33,977 nt of DNA from Rheinheimera sp. (GTDB taxonomy: Bacteria > Pseudomonadota > Gammaproteobacteria > Enterobacterales > Alteromonadaceae). A program made the translations under genes and the position numbers. Below, piece after piece: positions 25,701 through 32,295 of this stretch; within the stretch, counting starts at the first letter, position 1, and every line of letters starts with the position of its first letter. The notes under the pieces were generated by a model that searched no databases, was not told where the DNA came from, and saw nothing but the letters and a program-made list of their open reading frames with translations. The DNA is taken from NCBI GenBank assembly GCA_008015325.1, contig SSFI01000006.1:1-33977 (forward strand). Reading direction: 5' to 3'.

Positions 25701-25838
25701 GGTCTGACCGGGATCAGCGCACTGGCGCATCAGGCGGCGCAGGAACTGCGTCAACAGGAAGCTGTGCCGCCAACGCTGTCCGCGCTGATTATGGCACTGC
25801 GGACGCAGCAGATGCCGGGCCAGCCACCGGCAGCATGA
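22731..25838 (+). CDS. membrane hybrid histidine kinase (Cache-HisKA-HATPase-REC-Hpt)
   Basis: The 1035-residue protein starts at the ATG at 22731, coupled to the previous stop (TGATG); an in-frame TTG at 22692 lies inside the upstream gene. The N-terminus has about five or six membrane helices (15-190), then a periplasmic Cache-like sensor (about 195-425) with VADRPYFIEAKKSGQPFVSD, a further helix (about 433-455) and a coiled coil. HisKA has His564 in NMSHEIRTP; the ATPase domain has SNAIKF, DEGIGI and GGTGLGLYIS. The receiver has Asp851 in IIMDQQMPELDG and Lys900. An Hpt domain ends the protein with His981 in LLHQIKGTSACFG. A full phosphorelay is therefore encoded. Its 3' end overlaps the convergent kinase gene by 50 nt. 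Confidence 0.92.
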   Translation: MLWQSKALTLKRFKYWSLLVVLGSLANITVVDLPFVVPFSVGNIALFLILLRLGLLWSIAAACFVLLPLYQNLAFAASLLQLGVLLCFHRAIRQYSIAAVLLYGAASAVLFAMLAPAKIAGDPLYLFVHCGLSTAVFAFCLRSMLILDTLIHANRFEHQTLTLQLSHRVAMYSSIPSTLLIALVLHGATALDLSRASLRYQSEQHQLAQQISQRLTSYQTQLMLAASMLELAPPAKVLPLLTAQRPEFISALITDADGNVRHFYKTDLPQTARTGTNVADRPYFIEAKKSGQPFVSDTFLGRNLGQDQLFAVSIPLLDNHKTFGGVLEVSVDLKALTAAINTTDGDISHRVLIDRQKKKIWGTADERPLGQVWSVSVQSDPATRQFLRSSWFNSAGPVTLTQNAAHLLLLHSISPGQWQLKYFIDTDTFVARYHLFLAVAMLVALLLLEAITALSRSFISRYTAALEQLAENASGWQPDDLPQPRLAFEQSAREIETLANTLSEMQHRVRASRRAMQHSMQQIVTLNNELEQRVQQRTEELSKERDRAQQLASIKTRFLANMSHEIRTPITVIKGFIEQLSRQARSDQQPTIDCIMQNTLHLQRLIDDILDTAKIDEGKMQLDIQPVALQQFLLSLQQQVAPLISQKGLQLQFDVALTQGLWLQADPFRLRQIMLNLLSNAIKFTAEGEISLFATAGPDQSIRISVQDEGIGISQAQLPLLFSAFSQADTSTSRTFGGTGLGLYISKQLADAMQLQLLVSSEPGQGSIFSVQIPAHLLSVGAPFELAEPTSAVAEIQLQPARVLIVDDVADIRALLASYLAEQPLQLSFAADGKAAVSLCRQQSFDLIIMDQQMPELDGSAATEQIRALGINTPVLSLSADVFEDPQRSLSSLFCRAMSKPFSRQQLLSIMADIQAEYPPAQAMAATIAATNASANATPQPLLSADDELLEEYRQSLPLLADQLEQLGVKEAHSELARLLHQIKGTSACFGLTGISALAHQAAQELRQQEAVPPTLSALIMALRTQQMPGQPPAA

Positions 25839-27090
25839 TGGTAAAACTGGCGCCTGAACCGGGCACAGAATGCACGTCAATCTCGCCCTGATGTTTTTGC
25901 ACAATGCTGTACGATAACGACAAGCCAAGCCCGGTGCCACTGCCAACGGGCTTGGTGGTAAAAAAGGGTTCAAACAGACGTTTCATGTGCTCAGGCGCAA
26001 TGCCCGGGCCTGTATCGCGCACTTCCACACAAACAGATTGGCCCTGCTGCCAGGCACGCAGATACAAATGGCCTTTGTGCTCCATCGCCTGAGCTGCATT
26101 AACCAACAGATTTAAAAACACCTGATTGATCTGATTGGGCTGACAATACACTTCCGGTAAATCTGCCGCATAATCGCGGTGGATCTCCACTTTATATTTG
26201 AGCTGATTAGCGGCAATTTTCAGAGTATTCTCCAGCCCTTCCACCAAATTGGCATATTGCCAGTGCGCATTGTCGACGTGTGAAAAGGCTTTGAGGTTTT
26301 TTACAATATCGGTGACCCGTTCAATCCCGTCGATGGATTCACTGAGCAACTCCGGTAAATCCTGCCGGACAAAATCGAACTGCAGACGTTGTTGCGTATC
26401 ACGCTGCATAGCGAGATACGCATCATTGCCGGTTTTACTGATGACCTTTTCATAAAAATCTGTCAGCTTCAGCAGACGGGCGGCATAGTCCTGCAAAGTC
26501 TGCAAATTGGAGCTGATAAACCCAATCGGGTTATTAATCTCATGCGCGACACCAGCTGCGAGCTGCCCGACCGCGGCCATCTTTTCAGATTGTAATAACT
26601 GATTTTGCGCCATCGACAGTTTGTCATTCAGTGCCTTAAGTTCCGCATGTTCTTGTTCCAGCCGGGCGGACAGCTGTTGCTCGGCGAGAAAATAACTCGC
26701 CAGCTCAGTGACATCCTGCACCACCAGACAAATGGTGTGCACACTTTCGCCCGCCCATTCGACTGGTAAAAACTCGATATTCTGATACATCAGCGTCTCT
26801 TCGCCGGTGATTGGCCGGCTGGAAGAAAACGGGAAGACATGCGGCTGATGCTCCCAATAGGAAAAACTGGCATTGCTCAGCACAAATACACTGTCGATTT
26901 TCTTCTTCAGGTAACGGGCCTGCTGTGGGAACAGCTCCAGCAAGCTTTTGCCCTGCACCGTAGCGCTTGACTGCCCTGTGCGATCGCTGAAAAAATCGTT
27001 CCAATACAACACCTGATACTCTGCATTTAACAGACAAATCCCAAGTGGCAGCCGGTTATGCAGCTGCTCATGCAAAAGGGTCAGATCCAT
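25789..27090 (-). CDS. PAS-domain soluble histidine kinase
   Basis: The 433-residue cytoplasmic kinase has an N-terminal PAS domain (about 8-128; PLGICLLNAEYQVLYWNDFF, ending in VVQDVTEL). A coiled linker (130-168) follows, then HisKA with His183 in GVAHEINNPIG, and an ATPase domain with FLNLLVNAAQAM, DTGPGIAPEH and GSGTGLGLSLS. PAS family members may hold haem, flavin or nothing; no ligand residue is evident. It is third in the leftward unit behind the CheY-like and CheC-like genes, 3 nt after the latter. The kinase core closely resembles that at 21376-22731. The last 50 nt run opposite the end of the hybrid kinase gene. Confidence 0.92.
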   Translation of the reverse strand: MDLTLLHEQLHNRLPLGICLLNAEYQVLYWNDFFSDRTGQSSATVQGKSLLELFPQQARYLKKKIDSVFVLSNASFSYWEHQPHVFPFSSSRPITGEETLMYQNIEFLPVEWAGESVHTICLVVQDVTELASYFLAEQQLSARLEQEHAELKALNDKLSMAQNQLLQSEKMAAVGQLAAGVAHEINNPIGFISSNLQTLQDYAARLLKLTDFYEKVISKTGNDAYLAMQRDTQQRLQFDFVRQDLPELLSESIDGIERVTDIVKNLKAFSHVDNAHWQYANLVEGLENTLKIAANQLKYKVEIHRDYAADLPEVYCQPNQINQVFLNLLVNAAQAMEHKGHLYLRAWQQGQSVCVEVRDTGPGIAPEHMKRLFEPFFTTKPVGSGTGLGLSLSYSIVQKHQGEIDVHSVPGSGASFTIMLPVAGPASAASAVP

Positions 27091-27093
27091 GAC

Positions 27094-27672
27094 TCAATCC
27101 TCCAACAGCTTGTTGAGTTTCTCAAGCAACAGCTCAACAGACTGCGGTTCCAGGCAAATGACAATCCGCGAATCAAAGGCAGTGCCTTCGAGCTGAAATT
27201 CCACCTCCAGCAACAGAGTACTGGACCAGCGAAAACTATCCGCCTGGCGCATTGCGGCTTGAAACAGCGTCGGCATACTGACCTTGGTCGGAAGTGCGAG
27301 CTGTGTGGAAAAACCGCGCAGGCAAGCCCCGGCCAGAATATTAGCAAGTTCTAACAGCAGTTCTTTTTCACTGCGCTCATCAAGCGGCAAGGCGTAATGG
27401 AGCAAACCGCCGACTGTCTCAATGCCGGCGCGGGCCAGCAAAGTCAGAACTTCGCCTTTGACACTGCCAAGGAACGATTGTCGGGTAAACCAATATTGGT
27501 CAGTAGAAAAAATCTGCTGAAACTCGGCCGCCGCCACCAGCGAAATCTTGGGGATCGACAAGCTGATCTTTGCATCAATCAGTTGCGCCAGCGCATTCGC
27601 TGCCTGCCCCATCGAAATATTCATCAGTTCCTGCAGGGCATCACGCTGCAGTTCCGTCAGCTGCAGATTCAT
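27094..27672 (-). CDS. CheC/CheX-family phosphatase
   Basis: The 192-residue protein has two CheC-type active-site helices: LQELMNISMGQAANAL with Glu15 and Asn18, and LLLELANILAGACL with Glu108 and Asn111. This Glu-xx-Asn pair is what CheC and CheX use to dephosphorylate CheY. Both copies are intact, so activity is plausible. No flagellar or chemotaxis gene is near. It overlaps the CheY-like gene by 4 nt (ATGA) and is followed 3 nt later by a kinase. The simplest reading is a phosphatase for the adjacent receiver, or for others in this cluster, which would set the lifetime of the signal. Confidence 0.87.
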   Translation of the reverse strand: MNLQLTELQRDALQELMNISMGQAANALAQLIDAKISLSIPKISLVAAAEFQQIFSTDQYWFTRQSFLGSVKGEVLTLLARAGIETVGGLLHYALPLDERSEKELLLELANILAGACLRGFSTQLALPTKVSMPTLFQAAMRQADSFRWSSTLLLEVEFQLEGTAFDSRIVICLEPQSVELLLEKLNKLLED

Positions 27673-28034
27673 AGCAACCCCAGCTCTGCCAGCGTCTGAC
27701 GCAGTTGCTCTGGCTGGAGTGGTTTGGGTAAAAAACGATAAGCGCCCAGTGACTCAACCAGTTTGCGCGCTTGTGGCTGAATGTCCGCACTGATCACAAT
27801 GACTACAGTCTTCGCATGATGGTCATGTAAGTCGCGCAGCACCGCAAAACCATCCAGTTCCGGCATAGTTAAATCGAGAAACAGTACCTCAGCCTTCCCT
27901 GCTGCTACAGCCGCCAGCGCTTCTTTACCATTGCAGGCTTCAGTGAGTTCTATATCCCAATCAGCCGGCAACGCTTTGCGCACCGTTTTGCGCGATAACA
28001 ACGAATCATCAGCAATGGTAACCGGAATAGGCAT
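27669..28034 (-). CDS. single-domain response regulator (CheY-like)
   Basis: This 121-residue protein is a receiver only: acidic residues Asp9-Asp10, phosphoacceptor Asp54 in LFLDLTMPELDG, Ser82 in VISAD and Lys104 in FLPKPL. Without an output domain it must act by binding a partner or as a phosphate sink. It heads a leftward operon with a CheC-like phosphatase and a PAS kinase, which form a natural three-part module (kinase, receiver, phosphatase). Its promoter has a strong -35 and a copy of the GACAAATGAGA motif found at the other cluster promoter. Although CheY-like, nothing ties it to flagellar motors here. Confidence 0.9.
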   Translation of the reverse strand: MPIPVTIADDSLLSRKTVRKALPADWDIELTEACNGKEALAAVAAGKAEVLFLDLTMPELDGFAVLRDLHDHHAKTVVIVISADIQPQARKLVESLGAYRFLPKPLQPEQLRQTLAELGLL

Positions 28035-28053
28035 AAGATACCTCAGGTAAATG

Positions 28054-28096
28054 TCTCATTTGTCCTCAGTATTATTGTCACAGCGGCTGCTGTCAA
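28054..28096 (-). promoter_or_regulatory. promoter and candidate operator of the CheY-CheC-kinase operon
   Basis: On the minus strand, TTGACA (28091-28096) and TAATAC (28069-28074) are 16 nt apart, a good sigma-70 promoter. Just downstream, at the expected transcription start, is GACAAATGAGA (28054-28064), identical to the 11-mer at 18812-18822. A repressor bound there would block initiation. The next nine bases (GACATTTAC) look like a weaker second half-site. A CATTTG/CAAAT inverted pair also lies farther upstream (28140-28151). Confidence 0.65.
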
Positions 28097-28154
28097 TGAA
28101 ATCGCCACAGAAATATCGGACTGCGGCTTTAAGCCTCGCCATTTGGCAAATCAT

Positions 28155-28184
28155 TCAAAAAAACAAAGCCCGCAACAGCGGGCT
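28155..28184 (-). terminator. intrinsic terminator of the acyltransferase gene
   Basis: On the minus strand, AGCCCGC and GCGGGCT form a 7-bp GC-rich stem (28167-28173 with 28178-28184) with a 4-nt loop. A T-rich tract follows (TTTGTTTTTTTG). It lies 22 nt beyond the acyltransferase stop at 28206, a classical Rho-independent terminator. Confidence 0.88.
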
Positions 28185-28205
28185 CGTCAGCGCGACGCGG
28201 CAAGA

Positions 28206-29234
28206 CTAACCCGTCAGTAACGCCCTGATATTCCTTTTAGTGGCAGCATTGTCGACTTTAGGTAACCAATAACGCTGAATAAGCGTGACCTGCGCCCAGG
28301 TCACCAGCGCGGAACAGGCAAACACCCCGAAGTATTTCAGGCCCCAGCTTTGTTCGATGATTTGTAAGAAGAAAATGTGCCACAGATAAATCCAGATGCT
28401 GTTACTGCCGGCAAACAGCACAAAACCAATCAGCCGGCTGCTGCGCAGCAACTTCAGCAATGGCTCGGCCATCAGCCAGAGCCCGAAGGCACACATCAGC
28501 GCATAGGCCAGATAATAATGTTGTGGCGGATATTTAAAAATTTGCGTGCGTTGAAAACTGCCTTGTTGCCAGAAAAACCACAGCGCGAACAGCAAAAATA
28601 TTGCCGTAAACAGCCCCAGCAAACGCCATAGTTCCGCTTTGGGCATGGCTGGAATACGCAGGCCCAGCGCAAACAACAGAGCAAAAGGCACAGCGTCAAA
28701 GACGGTGTTGCGCAGCACTGTGCGAGCGATGCCAGAAAGCTCTGGCAATAACATCACAACCGCCGCTTCGTAGGCCAGGTACCACAGCAGCAACACACGA
28801 AAATACTGGCTGTTCGCCGCGGTGCGCTGATGAAAACGGTAGATAAAAGGCGCCAGCAAAGCGACCAGCAGAAACACCCTAATGACCCAGACATAACCGA
28901 TGCCATCAATCATGGTATAAGAACGTAAAATCTTCTGAAAATCCGGCAGCGCCTGCGGGTAAGCAAAAGCCCACTGCACGGCGAAATACAGCGTCAAAAA
29001 CAACCAGACCGGAAACACCAGCCGTTTCACCCGCGCCCAGACATACTGAGCATAACTTTCTTGTTTAACCGAAGCACTGAACGATAACGCTGACACCAGC
29101 ACCATCAGCGGTACGTCAAAATTCCGCAGCTGCGCGACCCACATCGGCGGATACACATGCGCCAGGATCACCATGGCGAGGCCAATAAAACGCAGCAAAT
29201 CGATGCGTTCGTCACGTTGTCGGGATTGTCCCAT
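28206..29234 (-). CDS. acyltransferase family 3 membrane protein
   Basis: The 342-residue protein has about ten membrane helices. Its N-terminus fits the acyltransferase-3 family: RIDLLRFIGLAMVILAHVYPP, where the Arg and the His after the helix are the conserved pair. Next comes LRNFDVPLMVLVSALSFSAS, the usual second helix. Members transfer acetyl or other acyl groups to sugars of polysaccharides, lipopolysaccharide or periplasmic glucans at the inner membrane. The acceptor is unknown, as no glycan gene cluster adjoins it. It is a single-gene unit with its own terminator, divergent from the PHB depolymerase gene. Confidence 0.88.
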   Translation of the reverse strand: MGQSRQRDERIDLLRFIGLAMVILAHVYPPMWVAQLRNFDVPLMVLVSALSFSASVKQESYAQYVWARVKRLVFPVWLFLTLYFAVQWAFAYPQALPDFQKILRSYTMIDGIGYVWVIRVFLLVALLAPFIYRFHQRTAANSQYFRVLLLWYLAYEAAVVMLLPELSGIARTVLRNTVFDAVPFALLFALGLRIPAMPKAELWRLLGLFTAIFLLFALWFFWQQGSFQRTQIFKYPPQHYYLAYALMCAFGLWLMAEPLLKLLRSSRLIGFVLFAGSNSIWIYLWHIFFLQIIEQSWGLKYFGVFACSALVTWAQVTLIQRYWLPKVDNAATKRNIRALLTG

Positions 29235-29447
29235 CTGGTACTCCGTTATGCAGATCTGCGGCTTTCAGACTTTGCTTGATAGTCCCATAATTTTATGAGT
29301 ACTGACAAGCAGATAGCAATTTGCAGACAACAACATCCGGCACTGTACCAAAGCACTATTGACGCCATGCGTCCAGCGCGACAAGCTCGACTATCACCAG
29401 CCGTTGGCTGGCCGCTTATATTGCTTTTTTTAACCAGGATGGCTTTT

Positions 29448-30464
29448 ATGCAAAACAGAACCGCGGTTTCTTCCTCTTTTATCACTGCAGGCTGTCTGCT
29501 GCTGAGTTACGCCCTGCCCGCCGCGGAGCTGTCAACTCCTGAGTTGCCGGCACTGCAGTTGGCGCCGAAGTTGTCAGTGTCCGGTTTATCCTCGGGCGGT
29601 TATATGGCCAATCAGTTCCACCTGGCCTTTAGCGACAAAGTGTCTGGCGCCGGGATTATCGCCGCCGGGCCTTATGGCTGTGCGCAGAACTCCCTACCGG
29701 TTGCACTTGAGCATTGCTTTAACAAAGACAGCAGTGCGCCGGATTTAGCCAAAGCCGCGGCTCTGCTGCAACAGCAGGCTGCTGCCGGCAGCATCGCGCC
29801 TCTGAGTAACCTCAGTGGCAGCCCGGTGTTTTTACTCCACGGCACTGCAGATAAAACTGTGCACAGCAAAGTCAGCGACGCCTTAGCCACGCAATATCAG
29901 CAACTCGGCGCTAAAGTGCAGTATGTCAGCGACAAAGCCTTTGGCCACAATTTTCCGACGGCTGATGTCGGTGCGGGCTGTGAGCTGTCCGAAGCGCCTT
30001 ATCTCGGTGCCTGTGGTTATGACGCCGCCGGTGCCCTGCTCAAACATTTGTACCCGAACTTATCAGCCAAAGCAGCTAAAACCACCGGGCAACTGTTAAC
30101 GCTCAAACAACACGACCTTACCGGCGACACCGCTGCGTCTTTGGGTGAAACCGGTTATATCTACATTCCACAAAGCTGTACCAAAGGCAGTAGCTGTACC
30201 CTGCACATCAGCTTTCATGGCTGTAAACAATATGCCGGCGCGGTCGGTGACGCTTATGCCAAAGGCACAGGGCTGAATGAATGGGCGGATAGCAACAATA
30301 TGGTGGTGTTATATCCGCAAACTGAAAAGAGTGCTATGGCGCCATTTAATCCAAACGGTTGCTGGGACTGGTGGGGTTATACCGATGGCAATTATGCCAA
30401 TCAGCAAGGCCCGCAACTCAAAGCCGTGATGGCACTGGCCAAAGCCATAGGTTTTAAAGGTTAA
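29448..30464 (+). CDS. secreted PHB depolymerase-family esterase, type II (permuted) catalytic domain
   Basis: The protein is 338 residues from the ATG at 29448, chosen because a Sec signal peptide starts there (about 1-26, ending LPAAE) and AGGA stands eight bases upstream; earlier in-frame ATGs at 29295 and 29439 fit less well. The lipase box GLSSG (Ser48) is near the N-terminus, Asp135 is in HGTADKTV and His167 in FGHNFPT. The oxyanion-hole motif SFHGCKQ (His257) comes after the triad. That order defines the type II, circularly permuted catalytic domain of extracellular short-chain polyhydroxyalkanoate depolymerases. No linker or substrate-binding domain follows, so the protein is shorter than typical ones. 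It may act on oligomers or on other esters. Confidence 0.87.
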   Translation: MQNRTAVSSSFITAGCLLLSYALPAAELSTPELPALQLAPKLSVSGLSSGGYMANQFHLAFSDKVSGAGIIAAGPYGCAQNSLPVALEHCFNKDSSAPDLAKAAALLQQQAAAGSIAPLSNLSGSPVFLLHGTADKTVHSKVSDALATQYQQLGAKVQYVSDKAFGHNFPTADVGAGCELSEAPYLGACGYDAAGALLKHLYPNLSAKAAKTTGQLLTLKQHDLTGDTAASLGETGYIYIPQSCTKGSSCTLHISFHGCKQYAGAVGDAYAKGTGLNEWADSNNMVVLYPQTEKSAMAPFNPNGCWDWWGYTDGNYANQQGPQLKAVMALAKAIGFKG

Positions 30465-30489
30465 GGCTGTAACTTAGCGTAAAATGGCA

Positions 30490-30515
30490 AAACGGGTGCT
30501 GCAAGGCACCCGTTT
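30490..30515. terminator. terminator between convergent genes
   Basis: AAACGGGTGC (30490-30499) and GCACCCGTTT (30506-30515) form a perfect 10-bp stem with a 6-nt loop. It lies 26 nt after the depolymerase stop and 14 nt before the convergent GNAT stop. The arms supply short T-runs on both strands, so it can serve both genes. Confidence 0.82.
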
Positions 30516-30528
30516 GTGCTATTCAAAA

Positions 30529-31035
30529 TCAGCCCGGAAACATCCCTGCCATGGCCTGCAGCGTCTCACCGGTCACCCGGTTGATGCGCCAGTCGTGCAG
30601 CATCTGGGCACCCAGTGACTGGTAGAAATCAATCGCCGGCTGATTCCAGTCCAGCACTGACCATTCCAACCGGCCACAATCGCGCTCAACCGCTAAAGTC
30701 GCCAGATATGTGATCAATGCTTTGCCGATACCCAGGCCGCGCAGCGCCGGGTCGACAAACAAGTCTTCCAGATAAATGCCGGGCCTGGCCAAAAAGGTTG
30801 AATAGTTATGGAAAAACAAGGCAAAACCGGCCGGTTTGCCCTGATAGTCGGCAATCACCACTTCGGCATAAGCTTTGTCACCAAACAGCGTTGCGCTGAG
30901 TTTGGCTTCGTCGGCCACTACCATATCGAGCAACTTTTCATACTCCGCCAGTTGGCGGATAAAACTTAAAATCTGTGGCACATCATTGGCCGTAGCCAGA
31001 CGCAGACTCAAGCCGGGAATGCGGGTTTCAATCAT
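30529..31035 (-). CDS. GNAT-family N-acetyltransferase
   Basis: The 168-residue protein starts at 31035, where GAGGAAAG stands seven bases upstream; a longer in-frame start at 31134 lies inside nagZ. It has the GNAT order: SLRLATANDVPQILSFIRQLAEYE at the N-terminus, GFALFFHNYSTFLARPGIYLEDLFVDPALRG in the middle, the acetyl-CoA loop RGLGIGKAL, and the last motif WNQPAIDFYQSLGAQ. The pattern YLEDLFV...RGLGIG resembles the diamine/polyamine acetyltransferase (SAT1-like) group, but the substrate is not certain. The gene starts 22 nt after nagZ and is probably cotranscribed with it. Confidence 0.88.
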   Translation of the reverse strand: MIETRIPGLSLRLATANDVPQILSFIRQLAEYEKLLDMVVADEAKLSATLFGDKAYAEVVIADYQGKPAGFALFFHNYSTFLARPGIYLEDLFVDPALRGLGIGKALITYLATLAVERDCGRLEWSVLDWNQPAIDFYQSLGAQMLHDWRINRVTGETLQAMAGMFPG

Positions 31036-31057
31036 TAAATCTTTCCTCAAAAATGCC

Positions 31058-32125
31058 TTAAGTGCGCTCAACAATACCGGCGGAGCTCGAACCGCCTGTG
31101 ACTTCCACCGCGCGTAAGCGCGCTGCCAGTGCAACAGCTTCGCGATAACGCGGGCTTTGCGTCAGCTGCGCTGCAGTGGTGATATTGTGATGTTTGAGTT
31201 TGCCAAGCCGTGCGCTGCTATGTTGCCAGAACGCTTGTGGCAAGGTATCCAGCACTTCGATGGCGCCTTTGCGGTCATTACAGACCAGCACCATGTCACA
31301 ACCTGCGGTTAAAGCCGCGTCAGCGCGTTGCTGATAACTGCCGGCCTGATGCGCGCCCGCCATGCCTAAATCATCACTGAAAATCACGCCGTCAAACTGC
31401 ATCTGGCCACGTAACACCGTTTGCAGCCAATAGTCGGAAAAGCCGGCTGCTTTATCACAAAATGCCGGATAGACCACATGCGCCGGCATCACGGCATCCA
31501 GCGCACCAGCCTTGGCCAGTTCGCGGAAAATAAATAAATCCAGCGCTTCAATCGCCTCGCTGCTGCGGTTATCCACCGGCAGCTGCAGGTGTGAATCTTC
31601 TTTGACGGAGCCATGGCCCGGGAAATGTTTACCAGTGGTTTTCATGCCGGCACTGTGCATACCTTTGGCAAAAGCCTGCACCATCGCAATCACTTCAGTT
31701 GGGTTGGCGGAAAACGCCCGGTTTCTGATCACATCACAGACACCCCAGACATCGGCGACCGGGGCAAAAGAAATATCGATGTCCTGGGTCAGCACTTCCA
31801 TCGCCATCAACCAGGCCATCTCAGTGGCATATTGCTGCGCCTGGGTTAAATCACCGCCGGCCCCCGGCAAAATCTGCCCCATCGCCGGGATTAACGTAAA
31901 TTCAGGCCGAAAACGCTGTACCCGGCCGCCTTCGTGGTCGACCGCTAATAACAATGGGTTACGGCTGGCGGCGCGGGTGCGGCGCACTAATTCGCACAGC
32001 TGGGCTTTGTCCTGGTAATTACGGGTAAAATAAATCACCCCGCCAACGGCCGGATGGTCTAACAATTCAATTTCTTCAGCAGTGATTTCCGGACCCTGCA
32101 GGTCCAGCATGACAGATCCAAACAT
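31058..32125 (-). CDS. nagZ: beta-N-acetylhexosaminidase NagZ
   Basis: The 355-residue cytoplasmic glycoside hydrolase family 3 enzyme removes N-acetylglucosamine from anhydromuropeptides during cell-wall recycling. Signatures are MLDLQGPEITAEEIELLDHPAVGGVI at the start, AVDHEGGRVQRFR, the loop GKHFPGHGS that holds the catalytic His, and FSDDLGM with the nucleophile Asp. The length is close to the E. coli protein (341). The ribosome binding site is weak (AAGAG). The GNAT gene follows in the same direction. The 170-nt upstream spacer holds the fadE terminator. Confidence 0.95.
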   Translation of the reverse strand: MFGSVMLDLQGPEITAEEIELLDHPAVGGVIYFTRNYQDKAQLCELVRRTRAASRNPLLLAVDHEGGRVQRFRPEFTLIPAMGQILPGAGGDLTQAQQYATEMAWLMAMEVLTQDIDISFAPVADVWGVCDVIRNRAFSANPTEVIAMVQAFAKGMHSAGMKTTGKHFPGHGSVKEDSHLQLPVDNRSSEAIEALDLFIFRELAKAGALDAVMPAHVVYPAFCDKAAGFSDYWLQTVLRGQMQFDGVIFSDDLGMAGAHQAGSYQQRADAALTAGCDMVLVCNDRKGAIEVLDTLPQAFWQHSSARLGKLKHHNITTAAQLTQSPRYREAVALAARLRAVEVTGGSSSAGIVERT

Positions 32126-32256
32126 GCGGTGCTTTTTCTCTTGAGGTTATATGCAGAAATGGACAGTTACTTTACCCGATAGGCCAACAGAAGGCTATCG
32201 CTGTGGTGAGCCCATCCTGTGCGCCACACATTGGCGTTCGTTCCCAATAAAGATAA

Positions 32257-32280
32257 AAAAAGGCGCCGCAGCGCCTTTTT
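32257..32280. terminator. intrinsic terminator of fadE
   Basis: AAAAAGGCGC (32257-32266) and GCGCCTTTTT (32271-32280) form a 10-bp stem with a CGCA loop. The minus strand continues with more T residues. It lies 15 nt after the fadE stop codon at 32296. The hairpin is symmetric and could stop transcription from both sides. Confidence 0.9.
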
Positions 32281-32295
32281 CATTGGATAACTTTA

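Noticed and set aside
15008..28034. H-NOX gene in the signalling island
   Set aside because: No protein of H-NOX size or pattern is encoded. The FIST protein is the only sensor of NosP type here.
25789..28034. Chemotaxis operon
   Set aside because: CheY-like and CheC-like proteins are present, but there is no CheA, CheW, CheR, CheB or receptor. The kinase is a PAS-HisKA type.
29246..29485. Open frame of 79 codons on the - strand in the spacer before the depolymerase
   Set aside because: It overlaps the signal-peptide region of the depolymerase, has no ribosome binding site and no family resemblance.
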